In this document: positions 1 to 10,127 of the stretch, one piece after another
How the letters are laid out: each line of letters starts with the position of its first letter
Position numbering within the stretch: position 1 is the first letter of the stretch
The notes under the pieces: model-generated
The model's input: only the letters and a program-made list of their open reading frames with translations
Told to the model about the DNA's origin: nothing
Databases searched by the model: none
Assembly (NCBI RefSeq): GCF_000315795.1
Contig: NZ_ANHY01000016.1
Location: 1-64,000, forward strand
Reading direction: 5' to 3'
Length of the DNA: 64,000 bases
Origin: Caenispirillum salinarum AK4
GTDB lineage: Bacteria; Pseudomonadota; Alphaproteobacteria; Rhodospirillales; Rhodospirillaceae
Translations under genes and position numbers: made by a program

Positions 1-359
1 CGCGATGACGCCGCGGCTTCTACACCATCTCCTGGGACACGATCTCAGTCCGACAAAAGGAAAGGATGCAAGGAAGCCACGGCCTCCCTCGCGCTCCCGC
101 GTCGAGTGGGGATGGCGCACGAAGGCGGCCACCGGCCCCTCACCTCCAAACAAATCGGGAGCGCGAGGAGCCGTGCTCCTCGCAAAAACCCTATCGCGTG
201 CAGCGCGACGCGGCCGTTGCACGGCGGGCGCTGATGATTTTCGTTACACCGCTTGCCTGGCGCCTTGGTGTCTTAGTGGTTCCCAAACACCCGCCAGCCG
301 CCTAAGCCGCAGCCCCGCCGTCAGCACACCGCGGCGTCGCCGCACCCCCGTCAGCCACG
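1..359. other. Left-edge region without a supported gene
   Basis: No frame here has a recognisable domain, a convincing ribosome-binding site with family-like composition, or a tRNA-like fold. A purine-rich stretch precedes an ATG at 66, but the 79-residue product that follows looks like random high-GC translation. The region lies downstream of the bactofilin gene and its terminator. I see nothing else in it. Confidence 0.5.
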
Positions 360-390
360 AAAAAAGGCGAGAGCGGCCAACGCCCTCGCC
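360..390 (-). terminator. Rho-independent terminator of the M23-bactofilin operon
   Basis: On the minus strand a 10-bp stem (GGCGAGGGCG pairing with CGCTCTCGCC, one mismatch, arms at 381-390 and 366-375) with a 5-nt loop is followed by six T residues (365-360). It starts 28 bases beyond the bactofilin stop codon and reads in the same direction, so it most likely ends that operon. Confidence 0.8.
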
Positions 391-418
391 TTGTTTCCTC
401 AGAACCCGCCGCAGCCGA

Positions 419-877
419 TCAAGCGATCTTGGCCGGCTCCTTGTCCTCGTCCGTCTTATCCTTGGCGTCATCGGCCAGCCGCAGGTTGGCGGTGGTGGTG
501 CTGACGTCCTGGAGGCGGCGGCAGTGGCCTTCCATGAAAGCGCCCGGCTCGATGGCGAGGCTCTCGTGGATGATGTCGCCCACCATGTGCGACGTCGATG
601 CCAGGTAGACCGACTTGGCGCGGACCTGACCCGAAACGGACCCATGGATGCGCACATCGTCTGCAGTGACCTCGCCGGTCACGCTGCCGTTGACGCCGAT
701 GACCAGCGAGCGGCATTCGATGTCGCCCTCGATGGTGCCGTCGACCTGGATCTCGCCCTGGCTGACAAGGTCGCCAGTGATCGACAGGTCGGCGCTGATG
801 ATGGAGGGCACCGACTTCGTCGGGGCCGTGTCGATCCGCCCGTTGTGGGCGGGCGGGGTCTTAGCCTTTGAAAACAT
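419..877 (-). CDS. Bactofilin (polymer-forming cytoskeletal protein)
   Basis: The 152-residue product has the bactofilin (DUF583) beta-helical core at about residues 18-115, built from repeats such as GDLVSQGEIQVDGTIEGDI and GSVTGEVTADDVRIHGSVSG. A short polar N-terminus and a charged Lys/Asp/Glu-rich tail flank it. Bactofilins polymerise without nucleotide into membrane-associated scaffolds that position cell-wall enzymes. The frame stays open further upstream, but the ATG at 877 begins the conserved protein, so I chose it. The start lies 17 bases inside the end of the upstream M23 peptidase gene. The two are therefore translationally coupled, a pairing common for bactofilins, and the bactofilin probably localises that peptidase. 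The ribosome-binding site inside the upstream gene is weak, which fits coupling. Confidence 0.93.
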   Translation of the reverse strand: MFSKAKTPPAHNGRIDTAPTKSVPSIISADLSITGDLVSQGEIQVDGTIEGDIECRSLVIGVNGSVTGEVTADDVRIHGSVSGQVRAKSVYLASTSHMVGDIIHESLAIEPGAFMEGHCRRLQDVSTTTANLRLADDAKDKTDEDKEPAKIA

Positions 878-2354
878 CGCTGCCGGCCTTGATGAACAAC
901 ATGGGATCGTGGGGCTCGCCGTTGACGAGCACCTCGTAGTGAAGGTGGGCGCCGGTGGACCGGCCGCTGTTGCCCAGCAGGCCGATTTCCGTGCCCGTCT
1001 CGACCGTCTGGCCCTTTTTGACCAGCACCTTGGCCATGTGGCCGTAGCGGGTGCGCAGGCCGTTGCCATGGTCAATCTCGACCAGGCGACCATAACGACC
1101 GCGCCAGCCGGCGTAAACAACCTTTCCGGGGCCCGGTGCGACAATGGGAGACTTGTAGTGACTCACCATGTCCAGGCCTTCGTGCACCGCGGCGCGTCCG
1201 TTGATGGGGTCCGAGCGCCGCCCGAAGGTGGAGCTGATGCGGTATCCCGGCTTCATGGGCTCGGCCAGCGGCATGGTCGAGGTCAACCGGCGCAGAACAT
1301 CCAGGCGGTCGAGCTTCAGGTGGGCGTCGTTCATGCTCTGCTTGAGCGGATCGGCCTCTTCGCCCTCGGGAACGCTGGGCACGAAGGGGCCGCCGGTGCC
1401 GAAGCGCTTCTGCGTCTTGGTGACAAGCGCGTCAAGGTCGATGCCGGTGGAAGACAGCGCGGTCTCCACTTCCTCGATCTTGTCGCCGGCGAGATCGGTG
1501 AAGCGCGTGAACAGTTCGATCTGCGAGCGCTCCATGCCGGCGATGGTTTTCTCCAGCGCGTCGACCCGCTTGCGCATGGCTTCGCGCTGGGCCGTCGCCA
1601 AGTCGCGCTGCAGGACCACGCGGCGGAGTTCCACCTCGATGCTGTCCAGGTCCGTTTCGATGATGTCGCCGCCGCGTTCCGCCTGGCCGAGGTCCTTTTC
1701 CAGGCGTTCCAGTTCCTGGCGCAGGGCGTCGCGCTCGCGGGAGGCGCGGGCGCGGCGGATCTCGACCGCGCCCATCTCCTCGACCAGGTCCGAGGCGTCC
1801 ATGGAGGCCAGCGCGACGGGCGGCGCGACCTCGCCGTCACCGCCCACCGAGGCGGCCGTGACGATCTCGCTCTTCAGCTTCTTGATCTGGCCGGCCAGGT
1901 CGGCGCTCTTGCGCTCGATGGCGTCGCGCTCCTGCGCCGTGGAGGCCAGTTCGCGCTCCATGCTCTCAAGCCGGGTGTCCAGGGTGAGGTTCTGGTCCAC
2001 CAGCGAAAGGATGTGCGCGTGGTTGCGCTCCAGGCTGTCGGTGATGCCGGCGATTCGCTCCTTGTAGACCGACACCTGCGCCAGCAGGCCCTTGTAGGCC
2101 GAGCGCACGCGATCCACTTCCTCGTTCTTCGCGGAAATGATCTGCTCGTGCCCGACGAACATGGCCGATGAGAACGCCATCCAGCCGCCCACGGCCAGTC
2201 CGGCGGCGAACACGGCCACCTGACTGGCGGAAGACAGCTTGAGGGACCGGACCCGTTCGCCTGAGCGAACGATGATCTGGCGTTCCGGGAACCAGCGACG
2301 CAGCGTGAGGCGCGCTTTGGAGACGTTGCGCTCTTGCGGATCGAATTGCGACAT
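861..2354 (-). CDS. Membrane-anchored M23 family metallopeptidase
   Basis: This 497-residue protein has a positively charged cytoplasmic N-terminus and a transmembrane segment near residues 43-68. A long Glu/Arg/Leu-rich coiled coil runs from about 75 to 330, and a C-terminal LytM/M23 domain lies at about 370-490. The zinc-site signatures are present: the His/Asp pair in HEGLDM and the HxH of AHLHYEV. The domain should therefore be an active zinc endopeptidase that cuts peptidoglycan cross-links, unlike the degenerate EnvC/NlpD activators. It faces the periplasm. The stop codon overlaps the start of the bactofilin gene, suggesting that bactofilin filaments position the enzyme. Transcription probably starts in the spacer shared with pgpA. 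Confidence 0.93.
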   Translation of the reverse strand: MSQFDPQERNVSKARLTLRRWFPERQIIVRSGERVRSLKLSSASQVAVFAAGLAVGGWMAFSSAMFVGHEQIISAKNEEVDRVRSAYKGLLAQVSVYKERIAGITDSLERNHAHILSLVDQNLTLDTRLESMERELASTAQERDAIERKSADLAGQIKKLKSEIVTAASVGGDGEVAPPVALASMDASDLVEEMGAVEIRRARASRERDALRQELERLEKDLGQAERGGDIIETDLDSIEVELRRVVLQRDLATAQREAMRKRVDALEKTIAGMERSQIELFTRFTDLAGDKIEEVETALSSTGIDLDALVTKTQKRFGTGGPFVPSVPEGEEADPLKQSMNDAHLKLDRLDVLRRLTSTMPLAEPMKPGYRISSTFGRRSDPINGRAAVHEGLDMVSHYKSPIVAPGPGKVVYAGWRGRYGRLVEIDHGNGLRTRYGHMAKVLVKKGQTVETGTEIGLLGNSGRSTGAHLHYEVLVNGEPHDPMLFIKAGSDVFKG

Positions 2355-2404
2355 GGGCTTCCTGTTGCGACTCTCTCACCGGCCTGAGAAGGGGTGTGCC
2401 GCAC

Positions 2405-2424
2405 CACGACGTTGCCACGTCGTG
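2405..2424. promoter_or_regulatory. Perfect inverted repeat in the divergent M23/pgpA spacer
   Basis: CACGACGT and ACGTCGTG (8 bp each) flank a 4-nt loop. A second perfect palindrome, GGTGATCACC, lies at 2441-2450. Both sit in the 322-base spacer (2355-2676) between the divergent M23 operon and pgpA, where both promoters must lie. No T-run follows, so an operator or RNA hairpin fits better than a terminator. No regulator is identified. I see nothing else in the spacer. Confidence 0.35.
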
Positions 2425-2676
2425 CCGGGCCTGTCCGTGACGGTGATCACCACCGGCACCGACGGGTCACGAACAGAAACGCTTCCCCGGTACCCCCTCG
2501 CCCTGTTCATTCTTTCAGCGGCGCACCGGGCATTCCCGCAAACATCCGGCCGAACCCTCGACCTGGCCGTCGCGATGCGGCATGGTAGCGCCGCCTTTCT
2601 CAAGGCGCGGGTACTTTATCCGTCGTTTCAGGAACGGTGCAAGAAAAACCGCCCCGCGTTCAGTCCGAAGGAACCG

Positions 2677-3192
2677 ATGTCCACCACGTTCGATCCCTTG
2701 CACGCGCGGGACCCCAGCCGGCATCGCCGACCGCCCCAGCCTCTTGGGCTGACCCTTGTGGTCACCTGGTTCGGCGCCGGGCTGTCACCGGTGATGCCCG
2801 GCACGGCCGGCTCTCTGGCGGCCCTGCCCTTCGCCGCCGCCATCGCATGGTTCGGCGCGCCCTGGATGCTGGTGCCCGCCGCGCTGCTGGTGTTCGCCAT
2901 CGGTGTCTGGGCGTCGGATGTGTACTGCAAGCGCGCCGGCGTGAAGGACCCGGGGCTCATCGTCATCGACGAGGTGGCGGCACAGTGGCTGACTCTTTCG
3001 GTCACGCCGGTCGCCTTCTGGCCCTACGTGATCGGCTTCGTGCTGTTCCGCATCTTCGACATGGCCAAGCCGTGGCCGGTCAGCTGGGCGGACCGCCACG
3101 TCGGCGGCGGATTCGGTGTGATGGTCGACGATCTGCTGGCCGGCGCCTATAGCACGGGAGCGCTGTGGCTGGTTCTGACGTTTCTTCTTTAA
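2677..3192 (+). CDS. pgpA: Phosphatidylglycerophosphatase A
   Basis: This enzyme removes phosphate from phosphatidylglycerol phosphate in the inner membrane, the last step to phosphatidylglycerol. The 171-residue product matches PgpA in length. It shows the signature PGTAGSLAALP (about residues 42-52), acidic motifs in IVIDEVAAQW and FDMAKPWPVSWAD, and about four hydrophobic segments. I chose the ATG at 2677 because AAGGAA lies just upstream (2668-2673) and the open frame before it codes for nothing recognisable. The gene ends 27 bases before the CinA-type gene on the same strand, so the two are probably co-transcribed. Confidence 0.95.
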   Translation: MSTTFDPLHARDPSRHRRPPQPLGLTLVVTWFGAGLSPVMPGTAGSLAALPFAAAIAWFGAPWMLVPAALLVFAIGVWASDVYCKRAGVKDPGLIVIDEVAAQWLTLSVTPVAFWPYVIGFVLFRIFDMAKPWPVSWADRHVGGGFGVMVDDLLAGAYSTGALWLVLTFLL

Positions 3193-3219
3193 CTCATTGA
3201 CCACACGAGGATTTCCCGA

Positions 3220-3750
3220 ATGAGCCATCCCGGCGAAGTGCTCGACAAGGGCCTGATGGACCTGGCGACGGCCGTGCTGGACAGCTGCGTCGCCGCCCGC
3301 ACCCACTTGGCGACGGCCGAAAGCTGCACCGGCGGCCTGATCGCCGGGTGCCTGACCGCCATCGCGGGGTCGTCGAGCGTCATGGACCGGGGCTTCGTCA
3401 CCTACTCCAACGAGGCGAAAACCCAGATGCTGGGCGTGCCGGCCGATATCATCGAGGCCAACGGCGCCGTCAGCGAGCCCGTGGCGAAGGCCATGGCCTC
3501 CGGCGCGCTGGAGCGGGCGCCGGTGGGGATCGCGGTATCGGTCACCGGCGTCGCCGGGCCGGGCGGTGGATCGGAAGAAAAGCCGGTCGGCACCGTCTGG
3601 ATCGGGCTCGCGCGGGAAGGCAAGGAAGCCTATGCGCGCCGGTTCAACTTCGACGGCGACCGCTCGGCGGTTCGCAAGCAGAGCATCGCGGCGGCGTTGC
3701 AGATGGTGTTGGACGAATTGCGGAGGGATCGGCCGGGGGGAGTTGCTTGA
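3220..3750 (+). CDS. pncC: CinA C-terminal family nicotinamide-nucleotide amidohydrolase
   Basis: The 176-residue protein is the stand-alone CinA C-terminal domain. Members deamidate nicotinamide mononucleotide to nicotinic acid mononucleotide in pyridine-nucleotide recycling. The TAESCTGGL motif with the catalytic serine (Ser35), the TYSNEAK segment and the glycine-rich SVTGVAGPGGGS followed by KPVGTVWIGL are all present. The N-terminal CinA (COG1058) domain found in full-length CinA is absent, as in PncC. AGGA precedes the ATG. The gene follows pgpA closely, as it does in many alphaproteobacteria. A repeat-derived terminator lies 60 bases downstream. Confidence 0.93.
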   Translation: MSHPGEVLDKGLMDLATAVLDSCVAARTHLATAESCTGGLIAGCLTAIAGSSSVMDRGFVTYSNEAKTQMLGVPADIIEANGAVSEPVAKAMASGALERAPVGIAVSVTGVAGPGGGSEEKPVGTVWIGLAREGKEAYARRFNFDGDRSAVRKQSIAAALQMVLDELRRDRPGGVA

Positions 3751-3809
3751 GCGCCTGACGGCCCTCGGGCTGCCGCCATCACCCGTCGCGCGCCTTCGGT
3801 GCGACCCCG

Positions 3810-3844
3810 CCCGGAGGCGGAAGCCTCCGGGCCTCCACTTTTTT
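3810..3844 (+). terminator. Terminator downstream of pncC, part of a dispersed repeat
   Basis: CCCGGAGGC and GCCTCCGGG form a perfect 9-bp stem with a GGAA loop (3810-3831), and a run of six T residues follows at 3839-3844. About 43 bases around this hairpin (roughly 3803-3847) are nearly repeated in reverse orientation at 17367-17409, downstream of pyrG. The element is thus a dispersed palindrome that doubles as a terminator. Confidence 0.8.
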
Positions 3845-3922
3845 GAGCCTTGGCGAAAGAAGTTGGGGCGGCGCCGGTAACCATTCCACGATGGGAGCGC
3901 GGCAGGATGGTTAGCAGCATAG

Positions 3923-3949
3923 GTGGATTCCTGCCTTCGCAGGAATGAC
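3923..3949. repeat. Short extragenic palindrome, first copy
   Basis: ATTCCTGC and GCAGGAAT flank a CTTC loop. Together with the flanking GTGG and GAC this resembles the widespread extragenic palindrome that is often mistranslated as 'SFLRRQES' peptides. A second, inverted copy lies at 4115-4141. The 165 bases between them include AT-rich edges and a small GGACTT/AAGTCC hairpin, but no gene. The pair has the layout of a REPIN. Confidence 0.7.
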
Positions 3950-4114
3950 GGGTATTTTATCTTTATATAAAAAGGACTTACCAAGTCCGCCGCCCAGAAA
4001 AAGAGTTGGCCGCGTGCCCCAGAGGCGTCGCAAGGGCGGCCAATGGCGTACCCGGCCCCGCGCTTCCGCAGGCGCGACGGTTATTTAAGTGATTGTTACA
4101 GAAGAAAAGTATTC

Positions 4115-4141
4115 GTCATTCCCGCGAAAGCGGGACTCCAC
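4115..4141. repeat. Short extragenic palindrome, second copy (inverted)
   Basis: TCCCGC and GCGGGA flank a GAAA loop within a GTCATTC...GACTCCAC unit. It is in the opposite orientation to the copy at 3923-3949 and belongs to the same repeat type ('SFPRKREST' when mistranslated). It lies in the 3751-4326 spacer between pncC and the START-domain gene. I see no gene in that spacer. Confidence 0.7.
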
Positions 4142-4326
4142 AGGCGGCGCTAGACACCCTGCCGAGCCCCCGCAAGAAAGCGTCTGGCGATTTCTTGACA
4201 GCCTCGAAATCTAGACGTCCAACGTGCCCCCACTTACCGAGAGCGCGAGGGTGCGGCGTTCTCGCGGGCGGGTTTGAGGCGCCCAAGGCCCAAGCGGCAC
4301 GCAGCGGCACATCCACGCCGGCCGCC

Positions 4327-4806
4327 CTACCGAATCGTCCCGCCCTTCTCCAGCACCTTGCTCTTGCCCTCGCGCGGGCCGTAGAGCTGCTGGGCGCGTT
4401 TCTCGAAGGCCGCCACCATGCGGGCGACGGCTTCCGAAAACAGGGCGCCGATGATCTTCTGCAGGAAGGCGGAGCGGAACTCGAAGTCGACGTAGAAGTC
4501 GATGGTGCAGCCGCCGTCGGACTCCAGGAAGACCCAGTGGTTGTTCAGGTACTTGAACGGGCCTTCGGTATAGGTGACGTCGATGCGGCACGTCTCCGGC
4601 GACAGGGCCACCCGGCTGGTGAAGCGTTCGCGCACCATCTTGAAGCCGATGACGAGGTCCGCCCAGAACACATGCCCCTCGCGGCGCTTGATGCGCGCCG
4701 CCAGGCACCACGGCAGAAACTCCGGGTACTTCTCCACGTCCGCCACAAGGTCGTAAAGCTCTTGTGGCGTGTACGGCAGGAAGCGTTTCTCGGCGTGTGT
4801 CGGCAT
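4327..4806 (-). CDS. Type II toxin-antitoxin RatA family protein / coenzyme Q-binding COQ10-like START protein
   Basis: The 159-residue protein is a single START-like (polyketide-cyclase/COQ10) domain. It begins with the usual pattern of FLPYTPQELYDLVADVEKYPEFLPWC and ends with a long amphipathic helix (ALFSEAVARMVAAFEKRAQQLYG). The family binds hydrophobic ligands such as ubiquinone and helps respiratory electron transfer. The RatA name comes from an E. coli homologue reported to affect ribosome association. Directly downstream of lipA, 9 bases away, an alphaproteobacterial COQ10-like role is more likely than a toxin role, since no RatB partner is beside it. Confidence 0.88.
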   Translation of the reverse strand: MPTHAEKRFLPYTPQELYDLVADVEKYPEFLPWCLAARIKRREGHVFWADLVIGFKMVRERFTSRVALSPETCRIDVTYTEGPFKYLNNHWVFLESDGGCTIDFYVDFEFRSAFLQKIIGALFSEAVARMVAAFEKRAQQLYGPREGKSKVLEKGGTIR

Positions 4807-4815
4807 GGGCCGGCC

Positions 4816-5811
4816 CTACTCCGCCGCCGGGGCGGCCTGGCCCAGCGCCTTCATGCGCGCGGCCTTGAGCTGCTCGTAGTCGCGGTCGGCGTGGTAGGAG
4901 GACCGGGTCAGCGGCGTCGCCGAAACCATCAGGAAGCCCTTGGCGCGCGCCATGCGGGCATAGTCCTCGAACTCCGCCGGCGTGACGAAGCGGTCCACCG
5001 GCGCGTGCCTGGGCGTCGGCTGGAGATACTGGCCGATGGTGATGAAATCCACCTTGGCCGACCGCAGGTCGTCCATCACCTGGAAGACCTCTTCCTTCGT
5101 CTCACCCAGGCCCACCATGATGCCCGACTTGGTAAAGATGTCGGGCGCGGTGTCCTTGGCCATTTCCAGCAGCCGCAACGAGCCGAAGTAGCGCGCGCCC
5201 GGCCGGATGGACGGGTAGAGGCGCGGCACCGTCTCCAGGTTGTGGTTGAAGACGTCGGGCCGGGCCTCCGCCACGCGCTTGATGGCCCCTTCCTTGTTGC
5301 GGAAGTCGGGGGTGAGGATCTCGATGGTGGTGCCCGGCGCGTGCTCGCGCACCGCCTCGATCACCTTCACGAAATGCGCCGCCCCGCCGTCTTCCAGGTC
5401 GTCGCGGTCGACCGACGTGATGACCACGTGCCGCAGGTGCATCTCGCCCACGGCCTCAGCCACATTGCGCGGCTCGTCGGGGTCGAGGCGGTTGGGCATG
5501 CCGGTCTTGATGTTGCAGAACCGGCAGGCCCGCGTGCAGGTATCGCCCATGATCATCACCGTCGCGTGCCGGTTCTTCCAGCACTCGCCGATGTTGGGGC
5601 AGGCCGCTTCCTCGCACACCGTGTTCAGCGACAGCCGCCGCATGAGCTGGCGCGTCTCGCCATACTCCTTGGAGGTCGGCGCCTTGACGCGAATCCAGTC
5701 CGGCTTGCGCTGATACCCCGACGTCCGATTGGGAGCGGACGACGTGGTTTCGGCGCCGCCTTCGGACGACGTCGGGGAAGCGGGGGCGGTGGTGGTCGGC
5801 TCGTCGGTCAT
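4816..5811 (-). CDS. lipA: Lipoyl synthase
   Basis: LipA is a radical-SAM enzyme that inserts two sulfurs into octanoyl groups bound to E2-type lipoyl domains. The 331-residue protein has both iron-sulfur motifs. The auxiliary-cluster cysteines are 66, 71 and 77 (CX4CX5C, in [12 protein letters not shown]). The radical-SAM cysteines are 92, 96 and 99 (CTRACRFC). The substrates, the lipoyl domains of PdhB and PdhC, are encoded just upstream. I placed the start at the ATG at 5811, seven bases after the lpd stop, because TAAGGG lies at the right distance. A 13-residue longer form would overlap lpd. The N-terminal 35 residues are Thr/Ser/Pro-rich and poorly conserved. Confidence 0.97.
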   Translation of the reverse strand: MTDEPTTTAPASPTSSEGGAETTSSAPNRTSGYQRKPDWIRVKAPTSKEYGETRQLMRRLSLNTVCEEAACPNIGECWKNRHATVMIMGDTCTRACRFCNIKTGMPNRLDPDEPRNVAEAVGEMHLRHVVITSVDRDDLEDGGAAHFVKVIEAVREHAPGTTIEILTPDFRNKEGAIKRVAEARPDVFNHNLETVPRLYPSIRPGARYFGSLRLLEMAKDTAPDIFTKSGIMVGLGETKEEVFQVMDDLRSAKVDFITIGQYLQPTPRHAPVDRFVTPAEFEDYARMARAKGFLMVSATPLTRSSYHADRDYEQLKAARMKALGQAAPAAE

Positions 5812-5818
5812 GATGCCC

Positions 5819-7222
<1,404 letters not shown>

Positions 7223-7253
7223 GTCGATGGTCTCCTTCGTCGCGTGGCCGCGC

Positions 7254-8612
7254 TTACAGCATGATGGACAGCGGGTCCTGGACGATCGCCTTGAAGGCGG
7301 CCAGGAATTCCGCGCCCACCGCGCCGTCGACCACGCGATGGTCGACCGAAAGCGTGCAGGTCATCATGGTGGCGATGGTCAGTGCGCCGTCCTTGACGAT
7401 GGGGCGCTGCTCGCCGGACCCGACGGCCAGGATGCAGCCCTGCGGCGGGTTGATGATGGCCGAGAACTCGCGGATGCCGTACATCCCCAGGTTCGAGATG
7501 GAGAACCCGCCGCCCTGGTATTCCTCGGGCTTGAGCTTGCCGTCGCGGGCGCGCTTGGCGAGGTCCTTCATGTCGTTGGAGATGGTCGCCAGGCCCTTCT
7601 GGTCGGCCTTCTTGATGATGGGCGTGATCAGCCCGCCCTCGGTCGCGACCGCCACCGAGACGTCGATGTCCTCCCAGTAGAGGATGCCCTCGTCGGTCCA
7701 GGTGGCGTTGGCGGCCGGGACCTTCTTCAGCGCGGCGGCCACGGCCTTGATGATGAGGTCGTTCACCGACAGCTTGTAATCGCCGTCCGCCTTGGCATTC
7801 AGGCGCTTGCGCAGGTCCAGCAGTTCGTCGATCTCCAGGTCCACCGTCAGGTAGAAGTGGGGGACGGTCTGCTTGGATTCGCTCAGGCGCTTGGCGATGG
7901 TCTTGCGCATGCCGGAGTTGGGCTCCAGGCGATACGGGCGACCCATGGCGACCTGTTCAGGCGTCGCCGACGCGGCGGCCTTGGCGGCGCCCGGCGCCTG
8001 CGGAGCGGCCGCGACGGGCTCGCCCTTGGCCGGCGCGGCGGCGGGAGCGGCCTTGCCCACGCCCTCGGCCTTGGCCTTCTCGATGTCAGCCTTCACGATG
8101 CGGCCCTTGGGGCCTGTGCCCTTGATCTGGCCCAGGTCCAGGCCGGCGTCCTTGGCCATGCGCCTGGCGAGCGGGCTCGCGAAGATGCGGCCGCCGCCCT
8201 TGCCGCCGGACGGCTTGGAGGGCGCGGCCGATTCGGCGGGGGCCGGTGTGGCCGCAGCACCCTCCATGGCGGGCTTGGGCGGGCTTTCGGGCTGCGGCGC
8301 CTCAAGCTTCGCCTCGCCACCACCAGCGCCGGCCGGGGCCTCGGCCTTGTCGATCGCGCTTTCGTCCTCGCCTTCCTCCAGCAGGATGGCGATGGGCTGG
8401 TTCACGGCCACGCCCTCGGTGCCTTCGTCCACGAGGATCTTGCCGATGGTGCCCTCGTCGACCGCCTCGAACTCCATGGTGGCCTTGTCGGTCTCGATCT
8501 CGGCGATGATGTCGCCGCTCTCGACCGTGTCACCTTCCTTCTTCAACCATTTCGCCAGCTTGCCCTCCGTCATGGTGGGCGACAGCGCCGGCATCAGGAT
8601 CTGGGTCGCCAT
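7254..8612 (-). CDS. pdhC: Pyruvate dehydrogenase E2, dihydrolipoamide acetyltransferase
   Basis: E2 forms the core of the complex and transfers acetyl groups to CoA. The 452-residue protein has one lipoyl domain (residues 1-80, lipoylated Lys43 in [11 protein letters not shown]), an Ala/Pro-rich linker, a peripheral-subunit-binding domain at about 142-178 ([16 protein letters not shown]), a second linker, and a catalytic domain. The active-site DHRVVDG (His425) is near the C-terminus. The lipoyl-domain DNA (8364-8612) is nearly identical to the start of pdhB (9855-10103). It sits between pdhB and lpd in the pdh operon with gaps of 24 and 31 bases. Confidence 0.97.
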   Translation of the reverse strand: MATQILMPALSPTMTEGKLAKWLKKEGDTVESGDIIAEIETDKATMEFEAVDEGTIGKILVDEGTEGVAVNQPIAILLEEGEDESAIDKAEAPAGAGGGEAKLEAPQPESPPKPAMEGAAATPAPAESAAPSKPSGGKGGGRIFASPLARRMAKDAGLDLGQIKGTGPKGRIVKADIEKAKAEGVGKAAPAAAPAKGEPVAAAPQAPGAAKAAASATPEQVAMGRPYRLEPNSGMRKTIAKRLSESKQTVPHFYLTVDLEIDELLDLRKRLNAKADGDYKLSVNDLIIKAVAAALKKVPAANATWTDEGILYWEDIDVSVAVATEGGLITPIIKKADQKGLATISNDMKDLAKRARDGKLKPEEYQGGGFSISNLGMYGIREFSAIINPPQGCILAVGSGEQRPIVKDGALTIATMMTCTLSVDHRVVDGAVGAEFLAAFKAIVQDPLSIML

Positions 8613-8636
8613 GTGCCTTGTCTCCTTCCGCCGGAA

Positions 8637-10103
8637 TTACTTGTAGAGCACGGCCTTGGCGCCGTCCCGGATGGTTTCGGGCTGCGGCAGGGCCAGCTTT
8701 TCCAGGTTCGCGGCGTAGGGCATGGGCACGTCGGCGCCGGTGACGCGCTTGACCGGCGCGTCCAGCCAGTCGAAGCACTGCTCCATCATGACCGCACTGA
8801 TCTCCGACCCGATGCCGGCGACCGGCCAGCCTTCCTCCACCGTCACGATGCGGTTGGTCTTCCGCACGCTGGCGATGATGGTGTTGATGTCCATGGGGCG
8901 GATGGTGCGCAGGTTGATGACCTCCGCCTCGATGCCTTCGTCGGCCAGCAGCGCCGCGGCGTCCAGCGAGACACCGACCATGCGCGAGTAGGAGACGATG
9001 GTGACGTCCTTGCCCTCGCGCTCGATCTTGGCCTTGCCGATGGGCAGCACGAAGTCCTCGACGTCGGGCACGTCGAAGCTTTGGCCGTACATCATTTCGT
9101 GTTCCAGGAACACCACCGGGTTGGGGTCGCGGATGGCGGCCTTGAGCAGGCCCTTGGCATCCGCCGCCGACCACGGCGCCAGCACCTTCAGGCCGGGGCA
9201 GTGGGCGTACCACGAGGCGTAATCCTGGCTGTGCTGGGCGGCCACGCGGCTCGCCGCGCCGTTGGGGCCACGGAAGACCATGGGGCAGCCCATCTGGCCG
9301 CCGGCCATGTAGAGGGTCTTGGCCGCCGAGTTGATGATCTGGTCGATCGCCTGCATGGCGAAGTTGAAGGTCATGAACTCGACGATGGGCCGCAGGCCGC
9401 CGAACGCGGCACCCACGCCCAGGCCGGCGAAGCCCTGCTCGGTGATCGGCGTGTCGATGACGCGCTTGGAGCCGAACTCGTCCAGCAGCCCCTGGGTCAC
9501 CTTGTAGGCGCCCTGGTACTCGGCCACTTCCTCGCCCATGAGGAAGACCTTCTCGTCCTTGCGCATCTCCTCGGCCATGGCATCGCGCAGGGCCTCGCGC
9601 ACGGTCTGGCGCTTGAACGTATCGTAGGTGGGCTCGGCCTCCATGTAGGGGGCGTAGGCCGTGGTGGTGTCGATCACCGGCTCCATCAGGTCGCCCGTTT
9701 CCGGCTGCGCGGCCGGCGGTTCGTTGCGGCCCGAGGGGTACTGCTGCCTGTCGTCGGCCGGCTGCGGCGTGGTGGCGCCGGCCTCGGCCTGCGGCTCGTG
9801 CTTTTCCGCGGGCGCCTCGGCGGCCTTGGCGGCCAGGTCCTCGACGGCGGAGGCGTCGTCGCCCTCCTCCAGCAGAATGGCGATGGGCTGGTTGACCTGG
9901 ACACCTTCCGTGCCCTCGTCGACCAGGATCTTGCCCATGGTGCCCTCGTCGACCGCCTCGAACTCCATGGTGGCCTTGTCGGTCTCGATCTCGGCGATGA
10001 TGTCGCCGGCGGCGATCTCGTCGCCCTCCTTCTTGAGCCACTTGGCCAGCTTGCCCTCCGTCATGGTCGGCGAGAGGGCGGGCATCAGGATTTCAGTAGC
10101 CAT
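8637..10103 (-). CDS. pdhB: Pyruvate dehydrogenase E1 beta with N-terminal lipoyl domain
   Basis: The C-terminal 330 residues (from about 155, [26 protein letters not shown]) are a standard E1-beta transketolase-type subunit. It pairs with PdhA to decarboxylate pyruvate with thiamine diphosphate. The first 80 residues are a complete lipoyl domain with lipoyl-lysine Lys43, followed by an acidic/Pro/Ala linker. Most bacterial E1-beta proteins lack this domain, but it is a known feature of alphaproteobacterial PdhB. It adds extra swinging arms to the complex. The domain differs from that of PdhC at only about eight of 83 positions, so it probably arose by duplication within the operon or is kept similar by gene conversion. 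Confidence 0.96.
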   Translation of the reverse strand: MATEILMPALSPTMTEGKLAKWLKKEGDEIAAGDIIAEIETDKATMEFEAVDEGTMGKILVDEGTEGVQVNQPIAILLEEGDDASAVEDLAAKAAEAPAEKHEPQAEAGATTPQPADDRQQYPSGRNEPPAAQPETGDLMEPVIDTTTAYAPYMEAEPTYDTFKRQTVREALRDAMAEEMRKDEKVFLMGEEVAEYQGAYKVTQGLLDEFGSKRVIDTPITEQGFAGLGVGAAFGGLRPIVEFMTFNFAMQAIDQIINSAAKTLYMAGGQMGCPMVFRGPNGAASRVAAQHSQDYASWYAHCPGLKVLAPWSAADAKGLLKAAIRDPNPVVFLEHEMMYGQSFDVPDVEDFVLPIGKAKIEREGKDVTIVSYSRMVGVSLDAAALLADEGIEAEVINLRTIRPMDINTIIASVRKTNRIVTVEEGWPVAGIGSEISAVMMEQCFDWLDAPVKRVTGADVPMPYAANLEKLALPQPETIRDGAKAVLYK

Positions 10104-10127
10104 TGGTCTTCGCTCGCTCCTATCGCC

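Noticed and set aside
66-305. 79-codon plus-strand frame with an upstream purine run
   Set aside because: The purines are too close to the ATG, and the composition is Arg/Ala/Pro-rich like non-coding frames. There is no recognisable domain.
2785-3984. Minus-strand frame starting with a SFLRRQEST peptide
   Set aside because: The start lies in an extragenic palindrome that is well known to give this spurious peptide, and the rest is antisense to pncC and pgpA.
4327-4806. RatA toxin of a toxin-antitoxin system
   Set aside because: There is no RatB partner and the gene follows lipA. A COQ10-like START protein fits the alphaproteobacterial context better.
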